Assembly: GCA_937981585.1 (NCBI GenBank)
Contig: CALJOA010000051.1
Coordinates: 1-44,447 of the forward strand
Reading direction: 5' to 3'
DNA from: an uncultured Pirellulaceae bacterium
GTDB lineage: Bacteria > Planctomycetota > Planctomycetia > Pirellulales > Pirellulaceae
DNA length: 44,447 nt
Of this stretch, positions 34,215-42,474 are shown one piece after another (position 1 is the stretch's first letter; each line of letters starts with the position of its first letter). Position numbers and translations under genes: made by a program. Below the pieces are notes generated by a model. That model saw only the letters and a list, made by a program, of their open reading frames with translations, ran no database searches and was not told the DNA's origin.

Positions 34215-35207
34215 TTATTGGCCAGCAAGTTTTGCCGCCAAATCGACTGCGGCAATCAAGCTTGCGACATCGGCTTTTCCTTGCCAGGCGATATCGAGCG
34301 CAGTTCCATGATCGACGCTGGTTCGAATCAAAGGAAGTCCAAGCGTGATGTTGACGCCGGTGTCAAAATTAAGGGCCTTGAACGGAATCAATCCTTGGTC
34401 GTGATACATGCAGATATAGCCATCGGTTTCTTCGCGTCGCCAAGGCAGAAAAGCCGTGTCTGGCGGAATCGGACTACTGATGTCAATACCTTGATCAATC
34501 GCAGCATCAACGGCCGGCTGAATGATGGTTTCCTCTTCGCGGTTACCGAACAACCCGCCTTCGCCAGCGTGAGGGTTCAGACCCAGGGTCGTTAGTTTCG
34601 GTTTGCGTCCACAGATTCGAGTTAGTGCTTCGTGGGTCAACTGAATGACTTCCAATACCAAATCGGTTGTCAACATTTGGGCGACTTCGTTGTAGCCAAC
34701 GTGAGTCGTGACCAAGCTGCAACTGAACGCAGGCGCGGTCATCATCATGCAAAAGCGATCAGTGTTGGCCCGATCTGCAAAAAGTTCCGTGTGCCCGGGG
34801 AACGCAATCCCGGCGGCTTGCCAAGCCTCCTTGTTGATTGGACCAGTGGCAACGGCGTCGATATGGCCGGCAAGCGCGGCCTTGATTGCATGTTCTATGT
34901 AAAGAAACGAAGCCGCACCAGTTTCTTCATTGATGGTTCCGGGTACCAAGGGCTTCTCCGAACGGTGATCCAGATCAAGAATTCCCGGTTCGAGAGCCTC
35001 AAACGTTTCGTGCGATCTGAATTTGATAATCCGGTCGGGCAGTGGAATACCGAGCTTTTCACCGCAGCGCTTGAGGATGTTCTCGTCTCCAAAAACAATC
35101 GGCGTGCAGAAGTTGACGACGCGCGTGTCGGCAAGCAGTCGCAGGCATAGCTCGGGTCCAACCCCGGCTGGGTCGCCCATCGTGATCGCAATTCGAGGAA
35201 GCCTCAA
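34215..35207 (-). CDS. pdxA: 4-hydroxythreonine-4-phosphate dehydrogenase
   Basis: PdxA oxidises 4-phosphohydroxy-L-threonine in the deoxyxylulose-phosphate-dependent route to pyridoxal phosphate, with NAD(P) and a divalent metal, in the cytoplasm. The 330 residues carry GDPAGVGPE near the start (11-19), FPGHTELFA near 135, NPHAGEGGLFG near 212 and MYHDQGLIPFK near 270; the His residues of the last three bind the metal. Length is normal for the family. Related PdxA2 enzymes act on other hydroxythreonine-like or sugar-acid phosphates, so the substrate is likely but not certain. The gene converges on the PEP-CTERM gene with 38 bp between them. Confidence 0.94.
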   Translation of the reverse strand: MRLPRIAITMGDPAGVGPELCLRLLADTRVVNFCTPIVFGDENILKRCGEKLGIPLPDRIIKFRSHETFEALEPGILDLDHRSEKPLVPGTINEETGAASFLYIEHAIKAALAGHIDAVATGPINKEAWQAAGIAFPGHTELFADRANTDRFCMMMTAPAFSCSLVTTHVGYNEVAQMLTTDLVLEVIQLTHEALTRICGRKPKLTTLGLNPHAGEGGLFGNREEETIIQPAVDAAIDQGIDISSPIPPDTAFLPWRREETDGYICMYHDQGLIPFKALNFDTGVNITLGLPLIRTSVDHGTALDIAWQGKADVASLIAAVDLAAKLAGQ

Positions 35208-35300
35208 AGAAAGTTACCTGTCTGTATGTTGCCGGAAGAACGCTGAGAGTCGAGCAGATCATTATACAACAAACACCTCCCAAAGAGTTGGCCAAGCCAA

Positions 35301-35498
35301 CTAGATAGAAAAAGACGGAACCGATTGCGGTTTGGCTCGCCTTCCCAAAGTGCTCCAGCGCACCGCCAGATCGGATCCGAGTTCAGCAACGGTCGCGGAA
35401 TCGAAATCAAACTTGTTGAATTCGCATTGCACGCGGAGAAACTCCCCGCGAGGATCACCACGATTGTCAAGCCAGTCTGCAGAACAGTCGTGGCTCAT
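35301..35498 (-). pseudogene. fragment of a TIGR02996-type (planctomycete repeat-companion) domain protein
   Basis: ATG 35498 opens 65 residues with ADWLDNRGDPRGEFLRVQCEF, very like the YADWLEExGDPRxEFIRxQ core of TIGR02996, a short domain abundant in planctomycetes and usually at the N-terminus of longer proteins. The normal lead-in (a DDDxPRLVYADWL-type segment) is replaced by MSHDCS, and nothing follows after about 40 more residues, so it looks like a cut-down remnant. The frame stays open far upstream, but that part opposes the PilZ-like gene and does not look like protein. It could also be a genuine small gene. Confidence 0.5.
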
Positions 35499-35844
35499 CA
35501 AGTTCGCGGCGCTCAACAAGTATTTCCCAAAAACGCAATAAGCGATTTTCAACAGATTGGATTCGAAAAGACTGACCGTCTTCATGAGTTCAACCGTGGC
35601 TAGGTCGCGTTTTATAAACTCAGCGCTTTGTACATTGCTTCCCCGGGAGGGCGAATTTCGGTGGAATCCACAGCAGGCAACTAATCGTTTTAACTTGCCA
35701 AATAGCTTGTCAAACGAATTTGGGTGATGTGGTTTATTTTTGTGATTCCGAATAACCGACCTCATGCACCTACGATAGCGTTGAGCACAAATATTGCCGA
35801 TTGAACCGAAATGTATCTGTGTCCTTCTTTTATGAGCACTAGTT
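35499..35844. other. gene-free stretch upstream of the PilZ-like gene
   Basis: These ~345 bp lie between the TIGR02996 fragment (minus strand) and the PilZ-like gene (plus strand). I see no repeat, RNA gene or clear promoter. The minus strand keeps one long open frame through this region, but its composition is not protein-like. Confidence 0.4.
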
Positions 35845-36420
35845 TTGGTTGTTAATCGCCGAAAATACGGTCGAATCGGAATCAATGACCAGAAATGTGT
35901 CATTCGAATGAACGGCGCTGCGACCGAGGGGTACTTGGTCGATGAGTCAATCGGTGGAATCCGTGTTGGCGGTGTCCCTTTGCTGCATTTATTTGTGAAC
36001 CAACCCTTCACAGTTGAGTACGAAGACATCGTTGTCAATGGTAGCAGTCGTACGGCTTCCCGTGGAGAAAACGGTCTTTTCGAAATCGGATTAGTCCGCG
36101 ACAGCGAAGAAGACACGTCTGCCTCAGAATCAACTCTGGTCAACAGTTTTTGGGAAGTCGATGGGATGACCGTCATTTGTTTCCCGAGAAGAGTCATCGA
36201 CGACGATCATATTTTGATCAGCTTTCCTGACGGAAAAGAGTTTAAGGTGCGAATGGACGAACTGACTCAGATGACTCGCGAAGAGCGAAGCAGCTACCTT
36301 CTTGACGCCGACCTGCGGAAAAAAATCGGAGAGTTCTACGCCACGATCTATAACAACCGAACATTGTTTAACGATCGACGATCAATCCTCAGCCACGAAT
36401 ACGGCCCCGAACCACGATAG
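35845..36420 (+). CDS. PilZ-like domain protein
   Basis: The only start that keeps the N-terminal motif is TTG 35845, because an in-frame stop lies 12 bases before it. The 191 residues begin VVNRRKYGRIGINDQKCVIRM and continue with GYLVDESIGGIRV and a strand-rich segment. This follows the PilZ pattern of RRxxR, then (D/N)xSxxG, the residues that bind cyclic di-GMP in true PilZ domains. The second half (about 100-191) is charged and helical and not recognised. Binding of cyclic di-GMP is plausible but not shown, since the Asp-x-Ser motif reads DESIGG. It may control polysaccharide production or motility. Confidence 0.6.
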   Translation: MVVNRRKYGRIGINDQKCVIRMNGAATEGYLVDESIGGIRVGGVPLLHLFVNQPFTVEYEDIVVNGSSRTASRGENGLFEIGLVRDSEEDTSASESTLVNSFWEVDGMTVICFPRRVIDDDHILISFPDGKEFKVRMDELTQMTREERSSYLLDADLRKKIGEFYATIYNNRTLFNDRRSILSHEYGPEPR

Positions 36421-36517
36421 AGCGTTTTCAATACCGCTATGAATGTGGTGGAACGTCGCAAACCGTCTAAGTTGTTTTTTTTGCAACACGCCTCGACAAC
36501 ACAAGCCGTCTTGGCGT

Positions 36518-36640
36518 TTGGGCGTTCGGGCGATAGCCCAGCGCTATTAGGCGCTTGCCACGGTTGAATCGCCATTGACCGTTGCCATCGCCAAAACGGT
36601 TGATGGCAGTTCAACCGGGGCTATCGCCCAAACGGCTAAT
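36518..36640. repeat. composite family 2 palindromic repeat
   Basis: Degenerate left arms (GGGCGATAGCCC), a middle half (GCCATCGCCAAAACGGTTGAT) and a good right arm (GGCTATCGCCCAAACGGCTAAT) are strung together over ~120 bp. It looks like two overlapping family 2 elements, one damaged. It ends 39 bp before the start of the next gene, so its hairpins would lie in or near the leader. Confidence 0.7.
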
Positions 36641-36679
36641 AAAATCACAGCCACTTCGAGCAACCAAAGAGAAAATCGA

Positions 36680-37651
36680 ATGAAAAACGCAAAACGACTT
36701 TCAAGCCAGAGCGAACCTTCGAGTACAGTCTCCACTCGGCGAAACTGGTTGCGGCAAACTACAGCAACGGCCGGACTGGCCGCTACCTTCGGATTGTACA
36801 CTTCGCCACTACGGGCCGATCAGCCGGTCCCTCAGGATGTCGATGTCCCTGGCGAAGACTACAAAGTCCTCCATGGCCGAGCGAAACAGTCGGTGATGGC
36901 TTGGTGCTTCAATCCGATGCCAATGACCGAGTTTGTTCCGGCTTGTGCCAAAATGGGCCTAAAGGCGATCGAAGGCATCGATAAAAAACACTACCCGCTA
37001 ATGAAAAAGCACGGGCTGGGCGTTTCGATTTGTGGTAGCCACGGTTTTAAGGACGGCCCTATTAACAAGGATAATCACAAGTCTTGTGCCAAAAAGATTC
37101 GCGATGGAATTGATCTGGCTGCCCAATGGAACAGCCCCGGAGTGATCACGTTCACGGGCATGCGGGAAAAGGGCATCTCGGACAAACAAGGATTCGACAA
37201 CTGCGTCGAGTTTTGGAAAGAAGCTTGCAAGTATGCCGAAGAAAAAGAGATCAATCTCGTTCTGGAAATGCTTAACACACGTGATGACTCCCATCCGATG
37301 AAAGGGCATCCCGGATATTTCGGCGACGATATCTACCGATGTATGGACATGATCAAAGCGGTCGATTCTCCTCGCATGAAACTTTTGTTCGATGTCTACC
37401 ATGTCCAAATCATGAATGGCGATCCGATCCGTCACTTTCGACAAAACAAGGATTTCATCTCACACGTTCACACTGCCGGCAATCCCGGACGCTGTGAACT
37501 GGATCAAAATCAGGAACTGAATTATCCGCCGATCATCAAAGCGATTCTCGAGACCGGTTACGATGGCTACATCGCTCAGGAGTTCATTCCAAACTGGAAA
37601 GACAAATTGGCTGCGTTGAGGCACGGTGTCAAAGTCTGCGACGTCGAATAG
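36680..37651 (+). CDS. Tat-exported hydroxypyruvate isomerase-like TIM-barrel protein
   Basis: ATG 36680, preceded by AAAGAGA, gives 323 residues; the upstream in-frame codons only translate the repeat and are rejected. A twin-arginine signal STRRNWLRQTTATAGLAATFGL (Arg20-Arg21) directs folded export. The rest is a xylose-isomerase/AP-endonuclease-2-type TIM barrel of the hydroxypyruvate isomerase group. It has LVLEMLNTR, LLFDVYHVQIMNGD, HVHTAGNPGR and YIAQEF giving the Glu, Asp, His and Glu metal ligands. Family members isomerise hydroxypyruvate and tartronate semialdehyde or act on other sugars. Exported versions are common in planctomycetes and may act on periplasmic sugars. The substrate is unknown. 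Confidence 0.85.
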   Translation: MKNAKRLSSQSEPSSTVSTRRNWLRQTTATAGLAATFGLYTSPLRADQPVPQDVDVPGEDYKVLHGRAKQSVMAWCFNPMPMTEFVPACAKMGLKAIEGIDKKHYPLMKKHGLGVSICGSHGFKDGPINKDNHKSCAKKIRDGIDLAAQWNSPGVITFTGMREKGISDKQGFDNCVEFWKEACKYAEEKEINLVLEMLNTRDDSHPMKGHPGYFGDDIYRCMDMIKAVDSPRMKLLFDVYHVQIMNGDPIRHFRQNKDFISHVHTAGNPGRCELDQNQELNYPPIIKAILETGYDGYIAQEFIPNWKDKLAALRHGVKVCDVE

Positions 37652-37683
37652 TTGCTGAGCTTTAGCAAACCACTGTGATCGAT

Positions 37684-37745
37684 AGTAGAACGGCTGTCCC
37701 AGCCGTTTTTTGCAGCATGTTCACGGCTGAGACAGCCGTGCTAAT
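37684..37745. repeat. AGTAGC-type palindromic repeat, family 1
   Basis: This 62 bp copy is very close to the 22747 copy, with shared ATCGATAGTAG at the left and the inner hairpins CGGCTGTCCCAGCCG and CGGCTGAGACAGCCG. Its left end reads AGTAGA and its right end GCTAAT, so both end motifs carry one change. A six-T run follows the first hairpin. It lies between the convergent isomerase-like and gluconokinase genes and could act as a terminator for the former. Confidence 0.75.
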
Positions 37746-37799
37746 ATGAATTTTGAGGCATGCAACAGCATGCCCTACTTTGGACTCACGAGTTCATGG

Positions 37800-38339
37800 C
37801 TACTGCGTCTTCAAAAGCTCACTGACCTTCTCCACTGCCTGTGCCATGACGTCTTCCTTTGATTGGTTGATGTCGATATTCACTACGCCCGGCTCGCCGA
37901 GGGGATCTTCCAGATCGGCAAACTGGCTGTTGAGCAATGAACTGGGCATGTAGTGGCCCTGACGAGCATCGATTCGTTTTTGAATGACTTCCTGAGGACC
38001 GTTGAGAAACACAAAATAGACGTTCCTTGAAACCGTCCTCAGCTGCTCGCGGTACTTCTTTTTCAAAGCCGAACAAGCCACGACCAGCGACCGATCTTGG
38101 GCAAAATGGGACAGAGCACATTGGCAAATCGCTGCCAACCAAGGCTTTCGAGTTTCGTCATCGAGCTTGATTCCAGCTTGCATCAATTCCACGTTTTCAA
38201 CTGGATGCAGATCGTCGCCGTCAACAAACGCCACATGTACCATCTGGCCAGTGATTTTTGGCAGTGAAGTGGCCAGATGATTTCCAATCAGTGATTTACC
38301 GCTTCCCGATACTCCCATTACAATGATCAGGCTGTTCAA
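37800..38339 (-). CDS. gluconokinase
   Basis: This 179-residue kinase phosphorylates gluconate to 6-phosphogluconate with ATP, feeding the pentose phosphate and Entner-Doudoroff routes. The P-loop GVSGSGKS is at residues 9-16. Family motifs FVDGDDLHP, DDETRKPWLAAI, VACSALKKKYREQLR and the late Gly-His-(Y/F)-Met-Pro-x-x-L-Leu segment (GHYMPSSLLNSQF) are all in place. Length and order match the GntK/IdnK family. It stands alone on the minus strand, divergent from the NusG-like gene with 59 bp between the two starts, where promoters for both must lie. Confidence 0.95.
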   Translation of the reverse strand: MNSLIIVMGVSGSGKSLIGNHLATSLPKITGQMVHVAFVDGDDLHPVENVELMQAGIKLDDETRKPWLAAICQCALSHFAQDRSLVVACSALKKKYREQLRTVSRNVYFVFLNGPQEVIQKRIDARQGHYMPSSLLNSQFADLEDPLGEPGVVNIDINQSKEDVMAQAVEKVSELLKTQ

Positions 38340-38398
38340 TTTTTAAGACTCTCAATTTTAGGCTTGGCTAAACTCCCAATTGCAGCCAATTATAGACG

Positions 38399-38959
38399 AT
38401 GCCCATTCTCGGTCGCGAAGACGACATTTACCCAAGCGATTTGCTTGACGGCGACACTACGCTGACTGACCTCGAGCGTCAGTGGTGGTGCGTCTATACA
38501 AAATCGCGACGCGAAAAAGACTTGATGCGAAAGCTCGCGACGCTGGGAATCTCGCATTATGGTCCCATTGTTCCCAAGCGATACCGTTCGCCCAACGGCC
38601 GATTGCGAACTTCCTTTATTCCGCTTTTTGCGAACTACGTGTTCATGTTTGGAAGCGACGAAGATCGCCAAAAAGCAATCAATACAAACTGCATCTCTAA
38701 ATGTAGCTTGATTGACGACCGCGAAGCACTGGTATCAGACCTGCGTCAAATTCTCAAAGTCGTTGATGCCGGCGTGGCGCTAACTCCCGAAGCGAAACTT
38801 TCCGCAGGAGCTCGTGTTCGAGTCCGAACCGGACCTTTTGCGGGCTATGAAGGAAATGTTATCCGCCGTGAGGGAAAAACCCGATTGTTACTATCAATCC
38901 AATACCTCGCTAAAGGCGTGTCCATGGAAATGGACGAAGGAGTCTTGGAGCCGATTTAA
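38399..38959 (+). CDS. NusG/RfaH-like transcription antiterminator
   Basis: The 186 residues hold an NGN domain (about 27-120, WWCVYTKSRREKDLMRKLATLGI) and a C-terminal KOW domain (GARVRVRTGPFAGYEGNVIRREGKTRLLLSIQYL). The first ~25 residues are extra. Specialised NusG paralogs (RfaH, UpxY, LoaP, TaA) bind RNA polymerase and carry it through long polysaccharide or secondary-metabolite operons. This one stands directly before a nucleotide-sugar operon, as UpxY does in Bacteroides capsule loci, so the same role is likely. It may also feed back on its own operon. The general NusG gene is expected elsewhere in the genome. Confidence 0.88.
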   Translation: MPILGREDDIYPSDLLDGDTTLTDLERQWWCVYTKSRREKDLMRKLATLGISHYGPIVPKRYRSPNGRLRTSFIPLFANYVFMFGSDEDRQKAINTNCISKCSLIDDREALVSDLRQILKVVDAGVALTPEAKLSAGARVRVRTGPFAGYEGNVIRREGKTRLLLSIQYLAKGVSMEMDEGVLEPI

Positions 38960-39269
38960 GCTGTGTCAAACTGACGCAAAGACGATTTTTGCGGTCTTTG
39001 AGCACACTTAGAATCGCGATTCCCGACAACTGCCAAATCCGTGCTAGCCACTAAGTTTTTGCCTATTTTGCCTGTGTTTGCAATCTAAGGCATACCGAAT
39101 CGTTTCGTGCGTTGCTATCGTGGAGTTGGCTGCTGGGGAACCAAAAGCCGCAAAAAAGCAGAGAAGAATTCGCAAAGGTGTGTGTCACCCAAGGGGACGA
39201 AGTCCGCGTTGAGTTAGGTTAAAACTCCGGATCTCTGCTGAAGAAAATCGTCTCAAACATCTCTTCCTA
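38960..39269 (+). other. 310 bp leader region between the antiterminator gene and fcl
   Basis: No gene is seen. A stem-loop CAAAGAC-(10 nt)-GTCTTTG lies at 38977-39000, 17 nt after the antiterminator stop, without a T run. If transcription reads through, this long untranslated stretch is where a recruitment element for the NusG-like protein would be expected, such as an ops-like pause site or a LoaP-type hairpin. No sequence like the E. coli ops element was found. Confidence 0.4.
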
Positions 39270-40232
39270 ATGAGCGCTTTAACATCACAACGTATCTTTG
39301 TCGCTGGCCATCGCGGGATGGTTGGATCGGCGGTGGTTCGCGCTTTGGAGGCAACCGATGTCGGCGAAATTATTACCAGGTCCCGGGAAGAACTCGACCT
39401 GACCAATCAAGCCGACGTTGACAAGTTCTTCGCCCAACAGCGCCCTGATAACGTCGTTTTCTGTGCCGGGAAAGTCGGTGGCATCCACGCCAACAACACT
39501 TATCCAGCAGAGTTCATTTACGAAAACCTTACGATGGCCGCCCATTCGATTCATGCGGCTTATCAGAACGATGTTCCGAGATTTCTGTTTCTTGGCAGCA
39601 CCTGCATTTATCCGCGAATGGCTCCCCAGCCGATGCCGGAAAGCTGTCTGCTCACCGGCCCGCTTGAGTTGACTAATGAGGCATACGCCCTGGCCAAAAT
39701 CGCTGGTCTACGGATGTGTCAGTATTACCGAACGCAGTACGGAGTAACCTATCACGCGGCAATGCCGACCAATTTGTATGGTCCTGGGGACAACTATCAT
39801 CCAAAGAACTCTCATGTCCTTCCGGCTTTGATCAGCCGTATTCATGCGGCCAAACAATCCGATGCACCCGAGGTCGTGATTTGGGGTTCGGGAACGCCCA
39901 GAAGAGAGTTTCTGCACGTTGACGATTTGGCCGACGGATTACTGCATTTGCTCAAACTCGATGATCCACCAGATTTGGTTAACGTGGGAACGGGATCAGA
40001 CGTCACAATCGCTGAACTGGCTGGTTTGATTGCCAATGCGATTGGCTACAAAGGCAATATCGTTCAAGATAAAACAAAGCCCGACGGCACACCTGTCAAA
40101 CGTACCGACTGTACGCTGATTCATTCCACGGGATGGAAAGCCACAATCGGTTTGATCGAAGGTATTGAACGGACGTATCAGGATTTCCTTCGAGAAACAG
40201 AGTCCGATACAGTAAGATTGAAAACGGCTTGA
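39270..40232 (+). CDS. fcl: GDP-L-fucose synthase
   Basis: The enzyme epimerises and reduces GDP-4-keto-6-deoxy-D-mannose to GDP-L-fucose with NADPH. The 320 residues form an extended short-chain dehydrogenase fold. The nucleotide-binding motif GHRGMVGSA is at 13-21, [18 protein letters not shown] is near 75, the catalytic Ser region [18 protein letters not shown] near 110 and the YALAKIAG Tyr/Lys pair near 140. It directly precedes gmd (27 bp gap), whose product is its substrate, in the usual paired arrangement though in reverse order to E. coli. Confidence 0.95.
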   Translation: MSALTSQRIFVAGHRGMVGSAVVRALEATDVGEIITRSREELDLTNQADVDKFFAQQRPDNVVFCAGKVGGIHANNTYPAEFIYENLTMAAHSIHAAYQNDVPRFLFLGSTCIYPRMAPQPMPESCLLTGPLELTNEAYALAKIAGLRMCQYYRTQYGVTYHAAMPTNLYGPGDNYHPKNSHVLPALISRIHAAKQSDAPEVVIWGSGTPRREFLHVDDLADGLLHLLKLDDPPDLVNVGTGSDVTIAELAGLIANAIGYKGNIVQDKTKPDGTPVKRTDCTLIHSTGWKATIGLIEGIERTYQDFLRETESDTVRLKTA

Positions 40233-40259
40233 GAACTTCGCCGCACCAGCAATAACAGT

Positions 40260-41291
40260 ATGAAAAAAGCACTTATAACTGGAATCACGGGACAAGACGG
40301 TTCTTACCTTACCGAATTGTTGCTCGAAAAAGGCTACGAAGTGCACGGCTTGATTCGCCGCAGCAGCACCTTCAACACCGATCGTATCGAACATCTCTAT
40401 CGTGACCCTCACGATCCTCAGGCCAAACTGTTCCTCCATTACGGTGATCTCACCGATGGTCAGAACTTGACCAATCTGGTGCTGGATTTGGAACCCGATG
40501 AGATTTACAACCTCGGCGCCCAAAGCCACGTTCGCGTTTCATTCGATTCGCCCCAGTACACCGTTCAGACAACAGGCATCGGCGCGCTCAATGTGCTCGA
40601 AGCTGCCCGACAACTGGACAAGAGTAAAAAGACCAAGGTCTATCAGGCGTCGTCGTCCGAGATGTTCGGCGCTGTCTCTGAAACTCCACAAACCGAGACC
40701 ACGCCTTTTCATCCACAGAGCCCTTACGCCTGTGCCAAAGTCTACGCGTTTCATCAAACCGTAAACTACCGCGAAGCCTACGATCTGTTTGCCGTCAACG
40801 GCATCCTGTTCAACCACGAATCGCCGCGCCGTGGTGAGACGTTTGTCACGCGGAAAATCACCAGAGCAGCGACCCGTATCAAACTGGGACTTCAAGACAA
40901 ACTTTATCTTGGCAACCTCGATGCAAAACGTGACTGGGGATTCGCCAAGGATTACGTTGAGGGCATGTGGTTAATGCTCCAGCACGATACACCGGAGGAT
41001 TTTGTTCTGGCGACAGGAGAAACCCAAACAATCCGACAGTTTTTAGACTATTCATTTGGATATCTCGAGCTGGACTGGTCCAATTACGTTGAGATCGACC
41101 CAAGGTATTTCCGACCCACCGAAGTCAATCTATTACTGGGTGATTATTCAAAAGCGAAACAACACTTGGGATGGGAACCCAGAACCAGTTGTGAAGAACT
41201 TGCTCGAATCATGGTTGATCACGATTTGGAGCTGGCAAAGCACGAAGCCACGCAGCAGAGTCTGGCGCAACAAGCAGGCGATCTCTCGTGA
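40260..41291 (+). CDS. gmd: GDP-mannose 4,6-dehydratase
   Basis: The enzyme removes water from GDP-D-mannose with NADP to give GDP-4-keto-6-deoxy-D-mannose, the branch point for fucose, rhamnose and related sugars. The 343 residues carry [10 protein letters not shown] at 8-17, [15 protein letters not shown] near 38, [19 protein letters not shown] near 83-101, the SSSEMFG Ser/Glu site and YACAKVYAF (Tyr/Lys) near 160. Length is slightly short of E. coli Gmd. It works with fcl just upstream; the product GDP-L-fucose probably enters a surface polysaccharide. Confidence 0.96.
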   Translation: MKKALITGITGQDGSYLTELLLEKGYEVHGLIRRSSTFNTDRIEHLYRDPHDPQAKLFLHYGDLTDGQNLTNLVLDLEPDEIYNLGAQSHVRVSFDSPQYTVQTTGIGALNVLEAARQLDKSKKTKVYQASSSEMFGAVSETPQTETTPFHPQSPYACAKVYAFHQTVNYREAYDLFAVNGILFNHESPRRGETFVTRKITRAATRIKLGLQDKLYLGNLDAKRDWGFAKDYVEGMWLMLQHDTPEDFVLATGETQTIRQFLDYSFGYLELDWSNYVEIDPRYFRPTEVNLLLGDYSKAKQHLGWEPRTSCEELARIMVDHDLELAKHEATQQSLAQQAGDLS

Positions 41292-41349
41292 ACGTCCATC
41301 GACATTGTTCTTTAATCTGTATTAGCCCAGCAATCTTGAAAGGTTATCG

Positions 41350-42441
41350 TTGAAAATACTCGTCTCCGGAGCAGCAGGTTTCATCGGAAGCACACTATGC
41401 CGATCACTTGTTGAAGGCGGCGATCACGAGGTCGTTGCAATCGACAAACTTACGTACGCCGGAAATTTGGCTTCACTGGCTGGTCTCGATTCGAATCCAA
41501 AATTTCACTTCCTTCGGGCAGACATAACTGATCGTGCGGCGATGGACGCGGCTTTCCTTTCCCACCAACCCGACGCTGTCATGCATCTGGCTGCTGAATC
41601 ACATGTGGATCGCTCCATCGATGGCCCCGACGCCTTCATTCAAACCAACATCATTGGAACCTACGTTCTTTTAGAAGCCGCCAGAGCGTACTACCTGCAA
41701 CTCACGGACACAGCCAAGGATCGTTTTCGTTTTCATCACATCTCAACCGATGAAGTTTACGGTTCACTTGGCCCAAATGACCCAGCATTTTCCGAAACCA
41801 CGCCCTACGATCCACATTCCCCATACTCAGCAAGTAAAGCCGCCTCGGACCATTTGGTCAGAGCTTGGTTCGATACCTATGGCCTTCCTGTCGTGTTGAC
41901 CAATTGCTCAAACAACTATGGTCCGTACCAGTTTCCAGAAAAGCTGATTCCGGTCGTGATCTTAAAAGCCATCCGTGGCGAGCCGATTCCCGTTTACGGC
42001 AAAGGTGAGAACATTCGGGACTGGCTCTACGTGGAAGACCACGCGCGGGCGCTCGAACTGGTGCTGACCAAAGGCCGAGTCGGCCAAACGTACAACATCG
42101 GTGGTGACAATGAGCAAAGAAACATTGATTTGGTGAACATGATTTGCGAGCTTCTCGACGAAGTCCGCCCGCCACAGGAAAATGGGCTCAGTATCGAGTC
42201 TTACTCGGAACTGATCACCTTTGTCACTGACCGGCCCGGGCATGACATGCGGTATGCGATCGACGCATCGAAAATCAAAACAGAACTTGGCTGGAATCCC
42301 AAGGAAGATTTTTCCAGCGGCTTTAGAAAAACGATAACTTGGTATCTCGAAAACGAACCTTGGTGGCAGGATATTCTCTCGGGAGATTACCAACTTCAGC
42401 GCCAGGGACTGGAAGAGACAAACGGCAGATCTCTGACTTGA
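41350..42441 (+). CDS. rfbB: dTDP-glucose 4,6-dehydratase
   Basis: RfbB/RmlB converts dTDP-D-glucose to dTDP-4-keto-6-deoxy-D-glucose using bound NAD, on the way to dTDP-L-rhamnose and other deoxysugars. The start is TTG 41350, with GAAAGG about 8 nt upstream; the next residues [19 protein letters not shown] open the Rossmann fold. [15 protein letters not shown] near 79-93, the STDEVYGSL active site and [15 protein letters not shown] (Tyr/Lys) are present. The 363 residues are a normal length. The next gene is an unrelated secreted protein, then rfbA; rfbC and rfbD are expected beyond the window. Confidence 0.96.
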   Translation: MKILVSGAAGFIGSTLCRSLVEGGDHEVVAIDKLTYAGNLASLAGLDSNPKFHFLRADITDRAAMDAAFLSHQPDAVMHLAAESHVDRSIDGPDAFIQTNIIGTYVLLEAARAYYLQLTDTAKDRFRFHHISTDEVYGSLGPNDPAFSETTPYDPHSPYSASKAASDHLVRAWFDTYGLPVVLTNCSNNYGPYQFPEKLIPVVILKAIRGEPIPVYGKGENIRDWLYVEDHARALELVLTKGRVGQTYNIGGDNEQRNIDLVNMICELLDEVRPPQENGLSIESYSELITFVTDRPGHDMRYAIDASKIKTELGWNPKEDFSSGFRKTITWYLENEPWWQDILSGDYQLQRQGLEETNGRSLT

Positions 42442-42474
42442 TTACCTGTTCAGGAAATTACTGAGGTAAAGACA

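Noticed and set aside
35499-36197. Upstream part of a 298-residue minus-strand open frame
   Set aside because: It opposes the PilZ-like gene, which has a coherent domain pattern. Only the last 65 residues of the minus frame look like a protein family.
36575-36679. N-terminal extension of the isomerase-like protein
   Set aside because: These codons are the translation of the family 2 repeat. The Tat signal and a ribosome site place the start at 36680.
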